The notes under the pieces were generated by a model. That model made no database searches. It saw only the letters and a program-made list of their open reading frames with translations, and was not told the origin of the DNA. From an uncultured Oligoflexales bacterium (GTDB lineage: Bacteria > Bdellovibrionota_B > Oligoflexia > Oligoflexales > JAPPIL01), in NCBI GenBank assembly GCA_958296095.1, contig OY282434.1, positions 1,828,001 to 1,892,000 of the forward strand: DNA of 64,000 bases, given 5' to 3'. Positions 53,974 through 62,956 of this stretch are shown piece after piece. The first letter of the stretch is position 1. Each line of letters starts with the position of its first letter. The translations under genes were made by a program, and so were the position numbers.

Positions 53974-55122
53974 TCAGCGAATAATTTTGCCAGACCAGAG
54001 CTGATCGAGGAAAGTTTGCCAAGACAACAAGTAAAAGTTTCCCTGTTTGCGATCGATGGGATCGTGGCTAACGAGGTAGAGATGGGGGAAGATTTTTTCC
54101 ATAGCCAGTGCCCGCAAGCCGCGCAAATCTCTATGGTCGATATTGCTAGTTGCTTTTACTTCGATAGCCACCTGTTCACCGATAAGGAAATCGACTTCGG
54201 GGCCGTTTCGTGCCCGCCAAAAGCGCAACGGTGCGGAGTTTGTCGTGTATGACAGGTAGGCTCTAATTTCCATCCAGATGAAATGCTCGAAGTTTTTCCC
54301 GTAGAGATCGGACTGGCGGTCTATGCTTTTGATACCTGCCAACGTGTTAGCAACACCACTGTCAAAAAAATAAAACTTCGCGGTAGTGGTCGCTTTCCTG
54401 GTTTTGCTCGCCGTCCAGGCTGGGATAAGAGTGCCGAGCATGGTGTCTTCGAGAATTTGCAGATGATCTCTTGCCGTCGATACCGCAACCTGGCAATCGT
54501 TGGCCAGCTTGGTGAAATTGATAACGGCAGTGTTGCTGAGGGCGATAGCTTGCAGAAAACGAGTAAACGGTTGCAATTTGCGAACCAAGCCTTCGTTTTG
54601 CACCTCGCTCATCATATAGAGGTTCACATAGGCATCGAGTTCTTTAGCGGGATTATTGCTCAGGTATACAGCAGGCAAACCGCCGTAACGCAAGTAGCGA
54701 TCGAGATCAAAGCCAGCTATTTCTTTACGCACCAAAGGGAATAAATGTGCCAACCAAGCCCGGCCCGCAAGAAGATTGACCCCGGCCCGGCGGAGTTTGC
54801 GCACACTGCTCCCCGTAAGCAAAAAACGCAATTCCTTGTCTAGTTCGATTAACCGCTGCACCTCATCGAGCAACACAGGCAACTTTTGGATTTCGTCGAT
54901 AACAATTGTTTTCTTGTTTCCGAGGGCGATCATTTCGGCAAGTCGGGATGGATTACTCGCCAAGGACATAGCTACCTGCACCTGTAGGAGATCGATTACC
55001 ATCGCCGAACCTGCCAGCTGTTGCCTGATCAAGGTCGATTTGCCCGCGGTACGTGGCCCGAAGAGGAAAAACGATTTGTCCAGCAACAGATCTTTGATTT
55101 GTAGGTGGCGTTCGATCAACAT
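53974..55122 (-). CDS. AAA ATPase with DUF4143 (PD-(D/E)XK-like) C-terminus
   Basis: 382 residues from ATG 55122; the open frame extends to a TTG at 55149. P-loop GPRTAGKST near residue 22, Walker B IVIDEIQKLP, sensor LLTGSSVRKLR, then a winged-helix-like middle and the C-terminal DUF4143 with FWRARNGPEVDFLIG and VAIEVKATS, which fits a PD-(D/E)XK metal site (E..D...ExK). Common, often horizontally spread family with many paralogues; function unclear. P-loop is slightly unusual (RTAGKS for RQVGKT). It has no visible ribosome-binding site. Confidence 0.85.
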   Translation of the reverse strand: MLIERHLQIKDLLLDKSFFLFGPRTAGKSTLIRQQLAGSAMVIDLLQVQVAMSLASNPSRLAEMIALGNKKTIVIDEIQKLPVLLDEVQRLIELDKELRFLLTGSSVRKLRRAGVNLLAGRAWLAHLFPLVRKEIAGFDLDRYLRYGGLPAVYLSNNPAKELDAYVNLYMMSEVQNEGLVRKLQPFTRFLQAIALSNTAVINFTKLANDCQVAVSTARDHLQILEDTMLGTLIPAWTASKTRKATTTAKFYFFDSGVANTLAGIKSIDRQSDLYGKNFEHFIWMEIRAYLSYTTNSAPLRFWRARNGPEVDFLIGEQVAIEVKATSNIDHRDLRGLRALAMEKIFPHLYLVSHDPIDRKQGNFYLLSWQTFLDQLWSGKIIR

Positions 55123-55199
55123 AGCAACTATTATATCGTCAATTTTCAAAAAAAATCAACACCACTACCGTGGATTTTTGAGGAAAAACGACGACACTG

Positions 55200-55330
55200 C
55201 CAGCTGGCGATCCTTTCGCCAGACTTGCCAGCCTTGCTGTAGCCAAAAAATACAAAACGGTGCTATGGCGTTGTCCCGTTGGAGCACGGCTACCCACGTA
55301 ATGCCTCCTCAAGGAGGGGTTGTTTTTTTT
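55200..55330 (+). ncRNA. Candidate structured small RNA with terminator
   Basis: About 130 bases in a gap without genes. Three predicted stems on the plus strand: CTGGCG (55204-55209) with CGCCAG (55217-55222); GTAGCC (55239-55244) with GGCTAC (55288-55293), enclosing GTGCT (55260-55264) with AGCAC (55283-55287); and CCTCC (55304-55308) with GGAGG (55313-55317), followed by eight T (55323-55330), a good intrinsic terminator with no plus-strand gene before it. An upstream promoter is uncertain (TATTATATC near 55130). No known RNA family recognised. Confidence 0.4.
55304..55330 (+). terminator. Rho-independent terminator (plus strand)
   Basis: CCTCC-TCAA-GGAGG stem-loop followed by GGTTG and T8. 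There is no upstream plus-strand protein gene for it to serve, which supports a small RNA. Confidence 0.6.
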
Positions 55331-55461
55331 AATTCAAGTCTCAAAAAATTTGACCAAAGTTAAATTACCAAAATAAATAGCCGATACTATCGCTAAAATC
55401 AGTATGTTATTTGTAGGTAAAACATGACAATAGGATCAGTTGCAACCAGACAGGGGACAAG

Positions 55462-55620
55462 ATGGAACAGATAGATGCCTCACCAGATGCTTATATAGCG
55501 AGTCACGTAGCAGATATTCGGACTGTTTTAGAGGAACTGCATACGCTGATCAGTGCCGCACTTCCGAGTTGGCACTGCCAACCTGTCACAGTAAATACCG
55601 ATCGGCATTACGGTAATTGA
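55462..55620 (+). pseudogene. Fragment of a DUF1801 (YdhG-like) gene
   Basis: A 52-residue frame starting MEQIDASPDAYIASHVADIR and continuing VLEELHTLISAALP fits the first 40 residues of DUF1801 proteins (typically around 120-150 residues), which go on with an E.ISYGMP segment. Here the reading ends soon after ALPSW in unrelated sequence. AGGGGACAAG precedes the ATG. Probably a truncated remnant. Confidence 0.5.
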
Positions 55621-55678
55621 CCGAAGATCAAGAAGATACCCTCGCGGATTAGCCTCAATTAATTCAGGGGTATTTCTG

Positions 55679-56638
55679 TTAATCACTAGCAACAAGGGAT
55701 GCAGGCAACTCAGCGGCTAGTTCTTCGGCAATTTTTGCCGCGTCGTTGAGTCCCCGTTCCCGCAACTGTTCGACCAGCCTTACTGCCAATTCAGAACCTG
55801 TGAAACCAGGATTGCCCTCGAATCGGTGGTATACTTCGCTGTCGATAATCTTTGCCAACACGGTCCCGGTGCTTTTTTGGTTTTCCGCGAAGGTGGTTAG
55901 CTTTCCTCCTAACAAGCCGTATTGGGTACCCGTGCTGACAGGTTGGGCGCGTTCCCCGTAGCTCGCGACAACTTCAGCATCGATCGCGGTAGGATTGATC
56001 GCGAGATATGAATATGTGCCGATCGATAGCTCCTCGCTGATAATTTCGTCGGTGGTGGTATCATGCCAGGCGGTGTGCCTATAGACGACATAAGGGTTGT
56101 AGCCGTTCACGGTTATGGTTTCGACAATCGTGATATCGGTCTCTACACCGGGCCGTTCCCCTCGATACACTCGGTAATCTGAGCTTGGCGCGAACCTGCG
56201 ATCAAACACGCCCCACCCGTCGCTGAAGGAAGCCCGTAGATCATCACCTTGCCGATGTAGCTCGTAATCGCTAAGCATATGTTGCCAAAGCTCATTTTGT
56301 TTTTGTTCTGGCAAGACGACGGCCGCCTGAAGATAGACTCGTTCCTGGGCATAGATGCCCTCCGCATGGGCCACCGCATCCATAGTAACGTCTTTGCTTC
56401 GAGCATAAATACGAGCACCATCGCGCAGATGGTCTCGATAGATCAGTATGTCTGCACGTGTGTTCTGGTACGCCAAATTCCCCGAATAGAGCCGATAACC
56501 ACTCGCCACCATCTTGTGGACACTGCGCGCTAGGTAAGCCTTACCTCCGCCGATAAGTGTTACAATCGGCGCCGCGAGATTGCTGGCAAACACCCCGCTA
56601 CCTGCAACACCCAATAACAAGACTAGTAACAATTTCAT
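55679..56638 (-). CDS. Exported protein of unknown function
   Basis: 319 residues from ATG 56638, chosen for GGGAG seven bases upstream and the clean signal peptide (MKLLLVLLLGVAGSGVFA); the open frame extends 15 residues further. The mature part has a helical start with many Tyr and Arg, a beta-rich middle (VETITVNGYNPYVVYRHTAW) and a helical Ala/Glu-rich end. No Cys and no membrane segment. Family not recognised. Confidence 0.65.
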   Translation of the reverse strand: MKLLLVLLLGVAGSGVFASNLAAPIVTLIGGGKAYLARSVHKMVASGYRLYSGNLAYQNTRADILIYRDHLRDGARIYARSKDVTMDAVAHAEGIYAQERVYLQAAVVLPEQKQNELWQHMLSDYELHRQGDDLRASFSDGWGVFDRRFAPSSDYRVYRGERPGVETDITIVETITVNGYNPYVVYRHTAWHDTTTDEIISEELSIGTYSYLAINPTAIDAEVVASYGERAQPVSTGTQYGLLGGKLTTFAENQKSTGTVLAKIIDSEVYHRFEGNPGFTGSELAVRLVEQLRERGLNDAAKIAEELAAELPASLVASD

Positions 56639-56864
56639 TGTAATTCTCCCGGTTAGATCAAAACATGCGCGTGGCGGTAACAAAATTCGTCATCTCGGTC
56701 AATGCTAAACTTTGGCAAACGCACCCACGCCTATATGGTCATCGAGCACAAGAGTCGCCCCGATAAGTGTGTCCTGTTTCTTATGGGATCACTACAATGC
56801 CTAACCAGTGAGCAGAGCTGTAGAGAAAGGACAAGGCTCTGTCAAGAAAACATATTTTTAATCG

Positions 56865-57343
56865 GACGTTGCGATCCTCGCTGAGACGGACGTTGACGTT
56901 TACCCCGTCGGCCCAGAGATAAACGAATTCGTCCTCGATCGGTTGCTGTAGCCAAGCATCGAGTTCTGCGAGCCACTGCTTCTTGAGCGATGCCACTGAA
57001 CTTTTCGACAAGCCGCGGGCATCCTTGCCCAGCAAAGCTTCCAGTCCTTCTTGGAAGGTGTTGCCGCTGAGTTCTCGCAGGTAGAGTGCAGGGATAACGG
57101 CATCGATGCTCGGTGACTTGCAAAGATACGGTGGCAAGATGTTGGAGGTGAACTTGTGTCCCTTGCAGCGGTCGGAGCATCCCAATTTTTCGGGAGTTGT
57201 GGTAGGGAGTCTAGCATCGGTGTCTCCTCTTGTTGTTATTGATCCAACGAGGATACACACCTTGCCTGCGAGAAAACCTCACCCTAGCAAACTAGGACGG
57301 CCACACTCAGGTTTCCCTCGTCCGCAAGATTCGGGAGTAACTG
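56865..57343 (-). mobile_element. Decayed IS256-family element, copy 1
   Basis: On the minus strand a transposase frame survives from KGHKFTSNILPPYL through GLSKSSVASLKKQW to YLWADGVNVNVRLSEDRN, matching the mutator-type (IS256) DDE transposase. The N-terminal segment present in copy 2 (59.5-60.2 kb) is missing through an internal deletion of about 240 bases, and the C-terminal part after RNV is replaced by unrelated sequence. The outer end (57215-57343) is shared with copy 2 and ends at gattcgggagtaactg. Inactive. Confidence 0.8.
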
Positions 57344-57560
57344 TGGCAATCGCTCGCCTGAGCACACACTGCACCAGTGCTGATTTCAACAATGAAGACC
57401 TTTGTTTTGCTTGGACGTAGGTCTGACGATGCAGATAACCTTGGTGGGTCGAATCCAATGCCGCGATCTGTTCCAGATACCAGTCGCACAGCCGCATGCC
57501 CTCACGAACCATTCGTTCGTCGGAAAAACCAGGCAACGGAAGTTTTAAGGTTCTGATCAT
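57344..57560 (-). pseudogene. Gene fragment cut by the IS256 remnant
   Basis: A minus-strand frame starting MIRTLKLPLPGFSDERMVRE (ATG 57560) runs for about 72 residues before entering the end of the IS copy, which supplies the last residues and stop. Helical, family not recognised. Probably the N-terminus of a host gene interrupted by the element. Confidence 0.4.
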
Positions 57561-57767
57561 TTTATTAATTGTACCGCAAGCCTCGATCAGAACCAAGGCA
57601 ATTCATCCCCTAGCACAAGGCTAGGAGCTTTCTTGCTGAGGAATTTGTAACATGGTAGTATCCTGTGGATTTTTACTTGCTCTTTCTGATAGTTATGGCC
57701 TTGATGCTGGTTCTGCTTGATTTTTTAGCTAGATTGCCGATAATTACAGCGTGAGGGAGATCATGCC

Positions 57768-57977
57768 ATGACAGAAAAAATTTTGCCCCAGCCCGCTGAC
57801 AGCGCATCGCGTCCCCAGGTTTCCCGTGAGAGGGAGGTCGAAATATACCGCGTTTTCACAGAGATGGGGATTCACGGTCAGCCTAGCACTGGCGGGCGAT
57901 ATCCCCGTTTCAAGAAGCTCGGTTTTTTAGCCCCCCCCCCTTACGGGGTCGAAGTTTCAGGAAATTCTGGAAGTTAG
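57768..57977 (+). CDS. Short frame ending after a C10 tract, possible N-terminal extension of the protease
   Basis: 69 residues (starts MTEKILPQPADSASRPQVSR) with an excellent ribosome-binding site, GAGGGAG eight bases before the ATG. A run of ten C (57931-57940) encodes the PPP near the end. With nine C the frame would pass straight into the serine protease gene at 57979 through ...FQEILEVRVFNHNE. It is therefore either a separate small protein or the first part of the protease in an off phase. No family recognised. Confidence 0.45.
   Translation: MTEKILPQPADSASRPQVSREREVEIYRVFTEMGIHGQPSTGGRYPRFKKLGFLAPPPYGVEVSGNSGS
57931..57940 (+). repeat. C10 homopolymer, candidate phase-variation tract
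   Basis: Ten consecutive C near the end of the short frame at 57768-57977. Tracts of this length change by slipped-strand pairing; loss of one C would fuse this frame to the protease gene. Confidence 0.6.
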
Positions 57978-57978
57978 G

Positions 57979-58902
57979 GTGTTCAACCACAATGAGATTC
58001 TAAAGGAAGTTCTCGGTAAAGATGTCCCGTCCGCTAGCTCTTCTGACATAACCCGTCGAAAGTATTTAGGAAAAATACATGAACGGAGAGGGCGTAATAT
58101 AGTTGCCTATTACTCTGGGCACTTGCATAAGCGGGGGGTATCGGGAACAGAGATCGATGACGAAGACAAGAATGCATTTCTAAATGCAGTTCATGGTCTC
58201 GATCCTAAAAAGGGGCTTGACCTGATCCTGCACACTCCGGGCGGGGAAGTTGAGGCTACCGAGTCGATAGGAAACTATCTGCGCGAAGTATTTGGCACAA
58301 ATATTGAGGTTTTTGTGCCGTTGATAGCAATGTCTGCTGGAACGATGATAGCTTGCGCTTCAAAAAAAATTCACATGGGAAAACAATCTAGTATCGGCCC
58401 CATAGACCCGCAGACAGATGGTGGTATAAGCGCAGGCTACCTGCTGGACGACTTCAACCGCGCTGCCGATGAGATCGAGAAGGATTCCTCAAAAGCCTTA
58501 CTGTGGCAACCTATTATGGGGCAAATCCACCCGTCTTTGATTACAGAATGCGAGCAGTGGATCAAACTGTCGGAAGAAATAGTCACCAAATGGCTGGAAA
58601 CGGGTATGTTTTCTGGTGACAACGAGAAAGGCATGGCCGGTAAGGTTGTTAACCAGCTCTCTGACTATCAAAAAATGAAGTCGCATGGCAGGCAAATTGG
58701 CATCACCAAAGCTAAGGAAATCGGCCTAAAGATCGAAGATTTGGAGGCAGATAAGGAACTCGAAGGGCTGGTGCTGTCAATGCACAGCTCGTTCATGCAT
58801 AGCTTCGTGTATTCTATGTGCTTCAAGATCGTGGAAAATCACAACGGTGTTGCCACTATCTACTCTGCCCGGCCTCAGCCGATTCAGCTACAAAATGGGT
58901 AG
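57979..58902 (+). CDS. SDH-family Clp-fold serine protease
   Basis: 307 residues of the serine dehydrogenase proteinase (SppA/ClpP-like) family. Oxyanion-type loop LILHTPGGEVEATESI, then the nucleophile Ser119 in IAMSAGTMIACASKKIHMG and QSSIGPIDPQ, which are diagnostic. No signal peptide or membrane helix in this reading, so cytoplasmic. Its GTG start has no good ribosome-binding site; open frame continues upstream to the C10 tract, and a better site lies before the short frame at 57768. Translation may therefore depend on the tract. Lies between two decayed IS copies. Confidence 0.82.
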   Translation: MFNHNEILKEVLGKDVPSASSSDITRRKYLGKIHERRGRNIVAYYSGHLHKRGVSGTEIDDEDKNAFLNAVHGLDPKKGLDLILHTPGGEVEATESIGNYLREVFGTNIEVFVPLIAMSAGTMIACASKKIHMGKQSSIGPIDPQTDGGISAGYLLDDFNRAADEIEKDSSKALLWQPIMGQIHPSLITECEQWIKLSEEIVTKWLETGMFSGDNEKGMAGKVVNQLSDYQKMKSHGRQIGITKAKEIGLKIEDLEADKELEGLVLSMHSSFMHSFVYSMCFKIVENHNGVATIYSARPQPIQLQNG

Positions 58903-59413
58903 CTACCATATTTCTCCACATCGGATAGTTCACCGTCGTCGGATGCTCGCCTGCGCCGACAGCTTTACACCAACACGCTACGCACGTTTTTCTTTTTTTG
59001 GGCAAATCAATTCCGTCGAGGGCTGGGGAGGTATTGCGCAGGGGGGGTGCCCGACGTTGTTGCATAACTAGTGATTTGCTACGACTGGGGTTGTTTTCTA
59101 TGCACTGGCAACCTCCAAACTAATATTTTATGCCGCGAGAATTGTTCTCGGTATCCCCAGTGATGTCAGTTTGTTAAGTATGAACACCATTATTTTTGCT
59201 TCTGCAGTTACTCCCAAATGTTGAGGATTGGGCCGAGTGATCCCGTTGGCATCTGCTAGATTCTATTGGTTATCACATTTTGTAGAGCCCCATCTTCCAT
59301 CTCAATGATTTCTCCTGAAGTTTTTTCGGAAAGGGCAATGCCATAGCCACCGCTATCTCCCTGCTTCCTGCGCCTCTGGTCGAGCGCATGCGAGTGGTGG
59401 CAAACTCTGGAAT
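58903..59413. other. Gap without recognisable gene
   Basis: Plus- and minus-strand frames are short and show no family pattern. A minus-strand stretch (about 59270-59400) reads SEKTSGEIIEMEDGALQ but has no start or neighbours of its own. Likely decayed DNA around the IS remnant. Confidence 0.4.
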
Positions 59414-60287
59414 TTATCGAACGGCGGCCCATAACCCTAGTGCACCATCACCGACCAACACACGAGGAACTTTCAAGCCACGTGCTACCTAGTCATTGAA
59501 GTCATCCTTCCAAGCTATCGCTGATTCACGGTAGCCTGCGGTGACTGCAAGAACCTTCTTCTCGCCGCTGATGGTAACACCCAAGATCACCAAGAGGCAG
59601 ACGTTGCGATCCTCGCTGAGACGGACGTTGACGTTCACACCGTCGGCCCAGAGATAAACGAAGTTGCCCTCGATCGGTCGCTGTAGCCAAGCATCGAGTT
59701 CTGCGAGCCACTGCTTCTTGAGCGATGCCACTGAACTTTTCGACAAGCCGCGAGCATCCTTGCAAAGCCTCCAGTCCTTCTTGGAAGGTGTTGCCGCTGA
59801 GTTCTCGCAGGTAGAGTGCAGGGATAACGGCATCGATGCTCCGCGATTTGTGGAGATACGGTGGCAAGATGTTGGAGGTGAACTTGTGTCCCTTGCGGCG
59901 GTCGTTGATGCGCGGGGCTTTGATGGCAATAGTGCCCGCGCCACAGGCGACCTTACGCTCTTTGGCAAGACCATTCCTGACTACCAACCGCCGACCACGT
60001 TCGTCGCGCTGATCGGCATGTTTCTCAACGTAGTCGTTGACCTCTTGTTGCAAGGCCAGCGACAGGATGGTCTTGACCGCAAAATTCGCCAGCTCATCGA
60101 TGGTGCAGGCGGCTTGATCGTTCCAATTTTCCGGGGGTTGTGATAGCGAATCCAGCATCGGTGTCTCCTTGTTTTGTTTGTGTTACACAACAGGATACAC
60201 CGACCTTGCCTGCAAGAAAACCTCATCCTAGCAGACTGCGACGGCCCGACTCAGATTTCTCCCGTCCACAAGATTCGGGAGTAACTG
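59414..60287 (-). mobile_element. Decayed IS256-family element, copy 2
   Basis: The minus strand begins with the transposase N-terminus (MLDSLSQPPENW at 60158; VNDYVEKHADQRDERG), continues to LSGNTFQEGLEAL, then a deletion of 5 bases (compared with copy 1) breaks the frame; the second frame carries GLSKSSVASLKKQW, YLWADGVNVNVRLSEDRN and TISGEKKVLAVTAGYRE, and after a stop codon (DFND*) the DDE-domain piece VLVGDGALGLWAAV. At least one frameshift and two nonsense changes, so inactive. The right end (60156-60287) repeats 57215-57343. Confidence 0.82.
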
Positions 60288-60415
60288 GATGCAAAGTAAC
60301 GGTTTATATATTAAGCCTTGATATTTTATCCCCAGACTGGTAGAAGCAGCCGATTGCGTTCGGAGTTTTGTCCGCGCTATTGTTATAACCACAACCGTTT
60401 GGAGAAGAACAATAC

Positions 60416-61420
60416 ATGCCTTACTTTATGTTACTAGCTCTCATCTCTACTAGTTGCCAAAATGACCGCCAGCTCGCCCAACCACAGGTGACCAAGACAC
60501 GGCAACTGATCGCGGCAACAGCACAAGATAACAGGCTCTTTGAAAAAACATTTCGGCTGTTTGTCAGCGAGCGAAATCTTGTTGGTCTCCGCGCGATCAT
60601 AAGAGACTCGACACCCAAAAATATGGATAGGGTGCGTGAACTTATCTTGGCTGACAAAGGCATCGATGCTGAATTTGCCGACCAGACCTATCCCTTGCTC
60701 CGAAAAATACTGCGTGAAAAAAGTCATCAGTCTCATCTTGTCAAGGTTATTGTCGGGGACGAGCTGGCTGGTGCTGTAAAAGAATTTACCGCTGCGGTGC
60801 GGGCGATATTTTTGGAGATTAGCGAGCAAAAGGTAGACACGCAAAAGTTTTTGGAGATTAGCGAGCAAAAGGTAGACATGCAAAAGGAGGTAAGCGGGCT
60901 ATCTCTGTCTGAGTTGTTCGAACAACCTCTGTATATACCCGATCAACTGTTACCGAGACTAGACATGGCACTTAGTGAGCTAGAGATTGCCTACGGGAGA
61001 TACAGTCATATGCATGTCAACATCGCCCGAGATAGCAACAAGCTCAGCCATCACCTCAGACGAGATGTTGATCGATCTGTTGCTCTTGTATCGGAGACGC
61101 GTGATTTTAAAAGCGGTGATAAGCTATCCGATTATTTGAATTTGAAAGCTGAGTTACCCGAGGTCCTTAAACGCATAAATGGCACACTGTATGTCCTGCA
61201 AGGAGTCCTTTTGCCATACACTTTCTCACAATCTGAATATGACATGTTGAAGAGCCCGCATGAGCAGGACTGGCCCATAATCTTTTCTCTTTTTCCTTCT
61301 CTACACACTATCGCACACCGTAACCATGAATTCAGTCAGCTTGTAGGTCGTGCGCAAGCTTTCGAAATGACAGTGCTCAGAGATGGTATCTGGCCCGACA
61401 ACAATCAACTAAAGGACTGA
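60416..61420 (+). CDS. Tandem-duplicated lipoprotein, copy 1
   Basis: 334 residues, about half identical to copy 2 at 61524-62408 in the N-terminal 130. Signal-like start MPYFMLLALISTSC with lipobox STSC, but without the positive residue that copy 2 has: where copy 2 has ATG, this copy has ATAC, and its ATG is a few bases downstream and 11 bases from GGAG. Mature protein is helical (LFEKTFRLFVSERNLVGLRA) with a 13-residue tandem duplication (FLEISEQKVDTQK twice). Unknown function. Confidence 0.65.
   Translation: MPYFMLLALISTSCQNDRQLAQPQVTKTRQLIAATAQDNRLFEKTFRLFVSERNLVGLRAIIRDSTPKNMDRVRELILADKGIDAEFADQTYPLLRKILREKSHQSHLVKVIVGDELAGAVKEFTAAVRAIFLEISEQKVDTQKFLEISEQKVDMQKEVSGLSLSELFEQPLYIPDQLLPRLDMALSELEIAYGRYSHMHVNIARDSNKLSHHLRRDVDRSVALVSETRDFKSGDKLSDYLNLKAELPEVLKRINGTLYVLQGVLLPYTFSQSEYDMLKSPHEQDWPIIFSLFPSLHTIAHRNHEFSQLVGRAQAFEMTVLRDGIWPDNNQLKD
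60809..60886 (+). repeat. 39-bp tandem duplication in coding sequence
   Basis: Two units of 39 bases (60809-60847 and 60848-60886) differing at one base (acacgc/acatgc), encoding 13 residues each. Absent from the paralogue downstream. Confidence 0.9.
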
Positions 61421-61523
61421 ACATATAGAATCTTGATATTTTACCCCCAGCTTGGTAGAGACTCCCGTTAGCGTTCGGAGTTTATCCGCACCGCTGGGAT
61501 CATCAACTGTTTGGAGAAAAACA

Positions 61524-62408
61524 ATGCGTACCTTACTTTTGTTACTGGCTCTCACCTCTACTAGTTGCCAAAACGACCACCAGCTCGCCCAGCCACTGGT
61601 CACTACAGCTAAGACACAGCAATTGATCGCGGCAACGGCGCAAAATAACGGGCTCTTTGAAAAAACATTTCGGCTGTTTGTCAGCGAGCGAAACCTTGTT
61701 GGTCTCCGCGCGATCATAGAAAACTCGACACCTAAAAATATAGGTATGGTTCGTGAGCTTATTTTGCATGACGAAGGTGTCGATGCTGAATTTGCCCACC
61801 AGACCTATCCTTTGCTCCGAAAAATACTACGTGAACGAAGTCATCAGTCTTTTCTTGTCAAGAGTATTGTCGGACAGGAGCTAGTGGAAGCTACAGGCAA
61901 ATTTGCCGATGCGGTGCAGGAGATATTTTTGGATGTTGGTGCACAGAAGGAGGAGTCACCACATCGGTTGATCGTACCCGAACAACTGGTAACGAAACTA
62001 GACCTGGCAATGACTGAGCTAGAGGTTGCCTATGAGAGATACGAGTATATGCATGTCAACATCGCCCAAGGTAGCGACAATCTCGGTCGTTACCTCAGAC
62101 GATACGTCGATAAGAAGGTTGTCATGGCATCGTCGAAGGTGCACGATATTCCCGTCGATGAGCCACTAGCCAATCGTCTGAATTCGGGGACACTAGGTTA
62201 TCCTGGTGTCCTACACCACATAACCAGTGATATATTATTTTTTGATCTGTATAATGGAAACATCAGGTTATACCCTCACCTAGAATCTAACGATAAATTC
62301 CGTCAGGTTGTCTATCGTGCGCGAGATGTCCATTCAGCGGTGGAGAGAACTGGTCTCTGGCCACGGAAACTGAACGTCGAGAGGGAAGGCCACATCGACA
62401 TCTTTTGA
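61524..62408 (+). CDS. Tandem-duplicated lipoprotein, copy 2
   Basis: 294 residues from ATG 61524 (GGAG seven bases upstream); the open frame extends to 61452 but that part lies in the leader shared with copy 1. Signal peptide MRTLLLLLALTSTSC is a good lipoprotein signal. The first 130 mature residues match copy 1 closely, later parts diverge. About 80 bases of upstream leader (ttgatatttta...cgttcggagtt) are also duplicated, so the gene was copied together with its control region. Confidence 0.7.
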   Translation: MRTLLLLLALTSTSCQNDHQLAQPLVTTAKTQQLIAATAQNNGLFEKTFRLFVSERNLVGLRAIIENSTPKNIGMVRELILHDEGVDAEFAHQTYPLLRKILRERSHQSFLVKSIVGQELVEATGKFADAVQEIFLDVGAQKEESPHRLIVPEQLVTKLDLAMTELEVAYERYEYMHVNIAQGSDNLGRYLRRYVDKKVVMASSKVHDIPVDEPLANRLNSGTLGYPGVLHHITSDILFFDLYNGNIRLYPHLESNDKFRQVVYRARDVHSAVERTGLWPRKLNVEREGHIDIF

Positions 62409-62426
62409 ACTTCAGCGAGAGGTAAC

Positions 62427-62812
62427 GCGGCGAAGGATCGCAAGATAGTGAGATGAGATTGCACCTGTCGTTCCCTACATTCAGGTGTGGTCTCCGTCGC
62501 CGCTACTTTCTGTGTCTGCGTGTCTTGAACATTTGCAATCACATGCAGTGTGCCTTCAGTTGCCTCAGGGATTTCATTGGCAGAGATGCTAAACTTCATA
62601 CCAAACGGCTTGATGGACTGCCGATCTTGGAAACGGAGCGTGATATCGTCGCATGGGTAATCAAACCCATGCTTCAGATTGTCAACACTGATGCGCACCA
62701 CAGACCCGTGGTCTTCGCTGACAGCTGGCTATGCCTGTGGGGAGCAGGTAGTAGTCCACCATCCGCAATTTTCAGGAGTATCTCCGCTCCCCGCAAATGG
62801 ACTAACCACTGA
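62427..62812 (-). pseudogene. Possible decayed gene
   Basis: One minus-strand frame reads protein-like sequence on both sides of an in-frame TAG near 62724: GSGDTPENCGWWTTTC before it and VVRISVDNLKHGFDYPCDD and ANEIPEATEGTLHVIANVQD after it. No start or family recognised. It overlaps the end of the lipoprotein gene if extended. Could be a remnant of another secreted protein, or chance. Confidence 0.25.
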
Positions 62813-62956
62813 CTGTGCAGTACAATATTGCGCCGAGTTAACTTAATCACCAAGTCTAAGTTTGTATTCTTACAAGCGATCTTATAATAATATCAAGTAG
62901 TTAATATTGAATGTGATTGCTCCGATAAGCCTGACTGACAGATGTAAGGCAAGGTA

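Noticed and set aside
55200..55330. Candidate RNA considered as a tracrRNA or SRP RNA
   Set aside because: No Cas9 gene, CRISPR array or anti-repeat nearby, and the conserved GGAAG SRP loop is absent.
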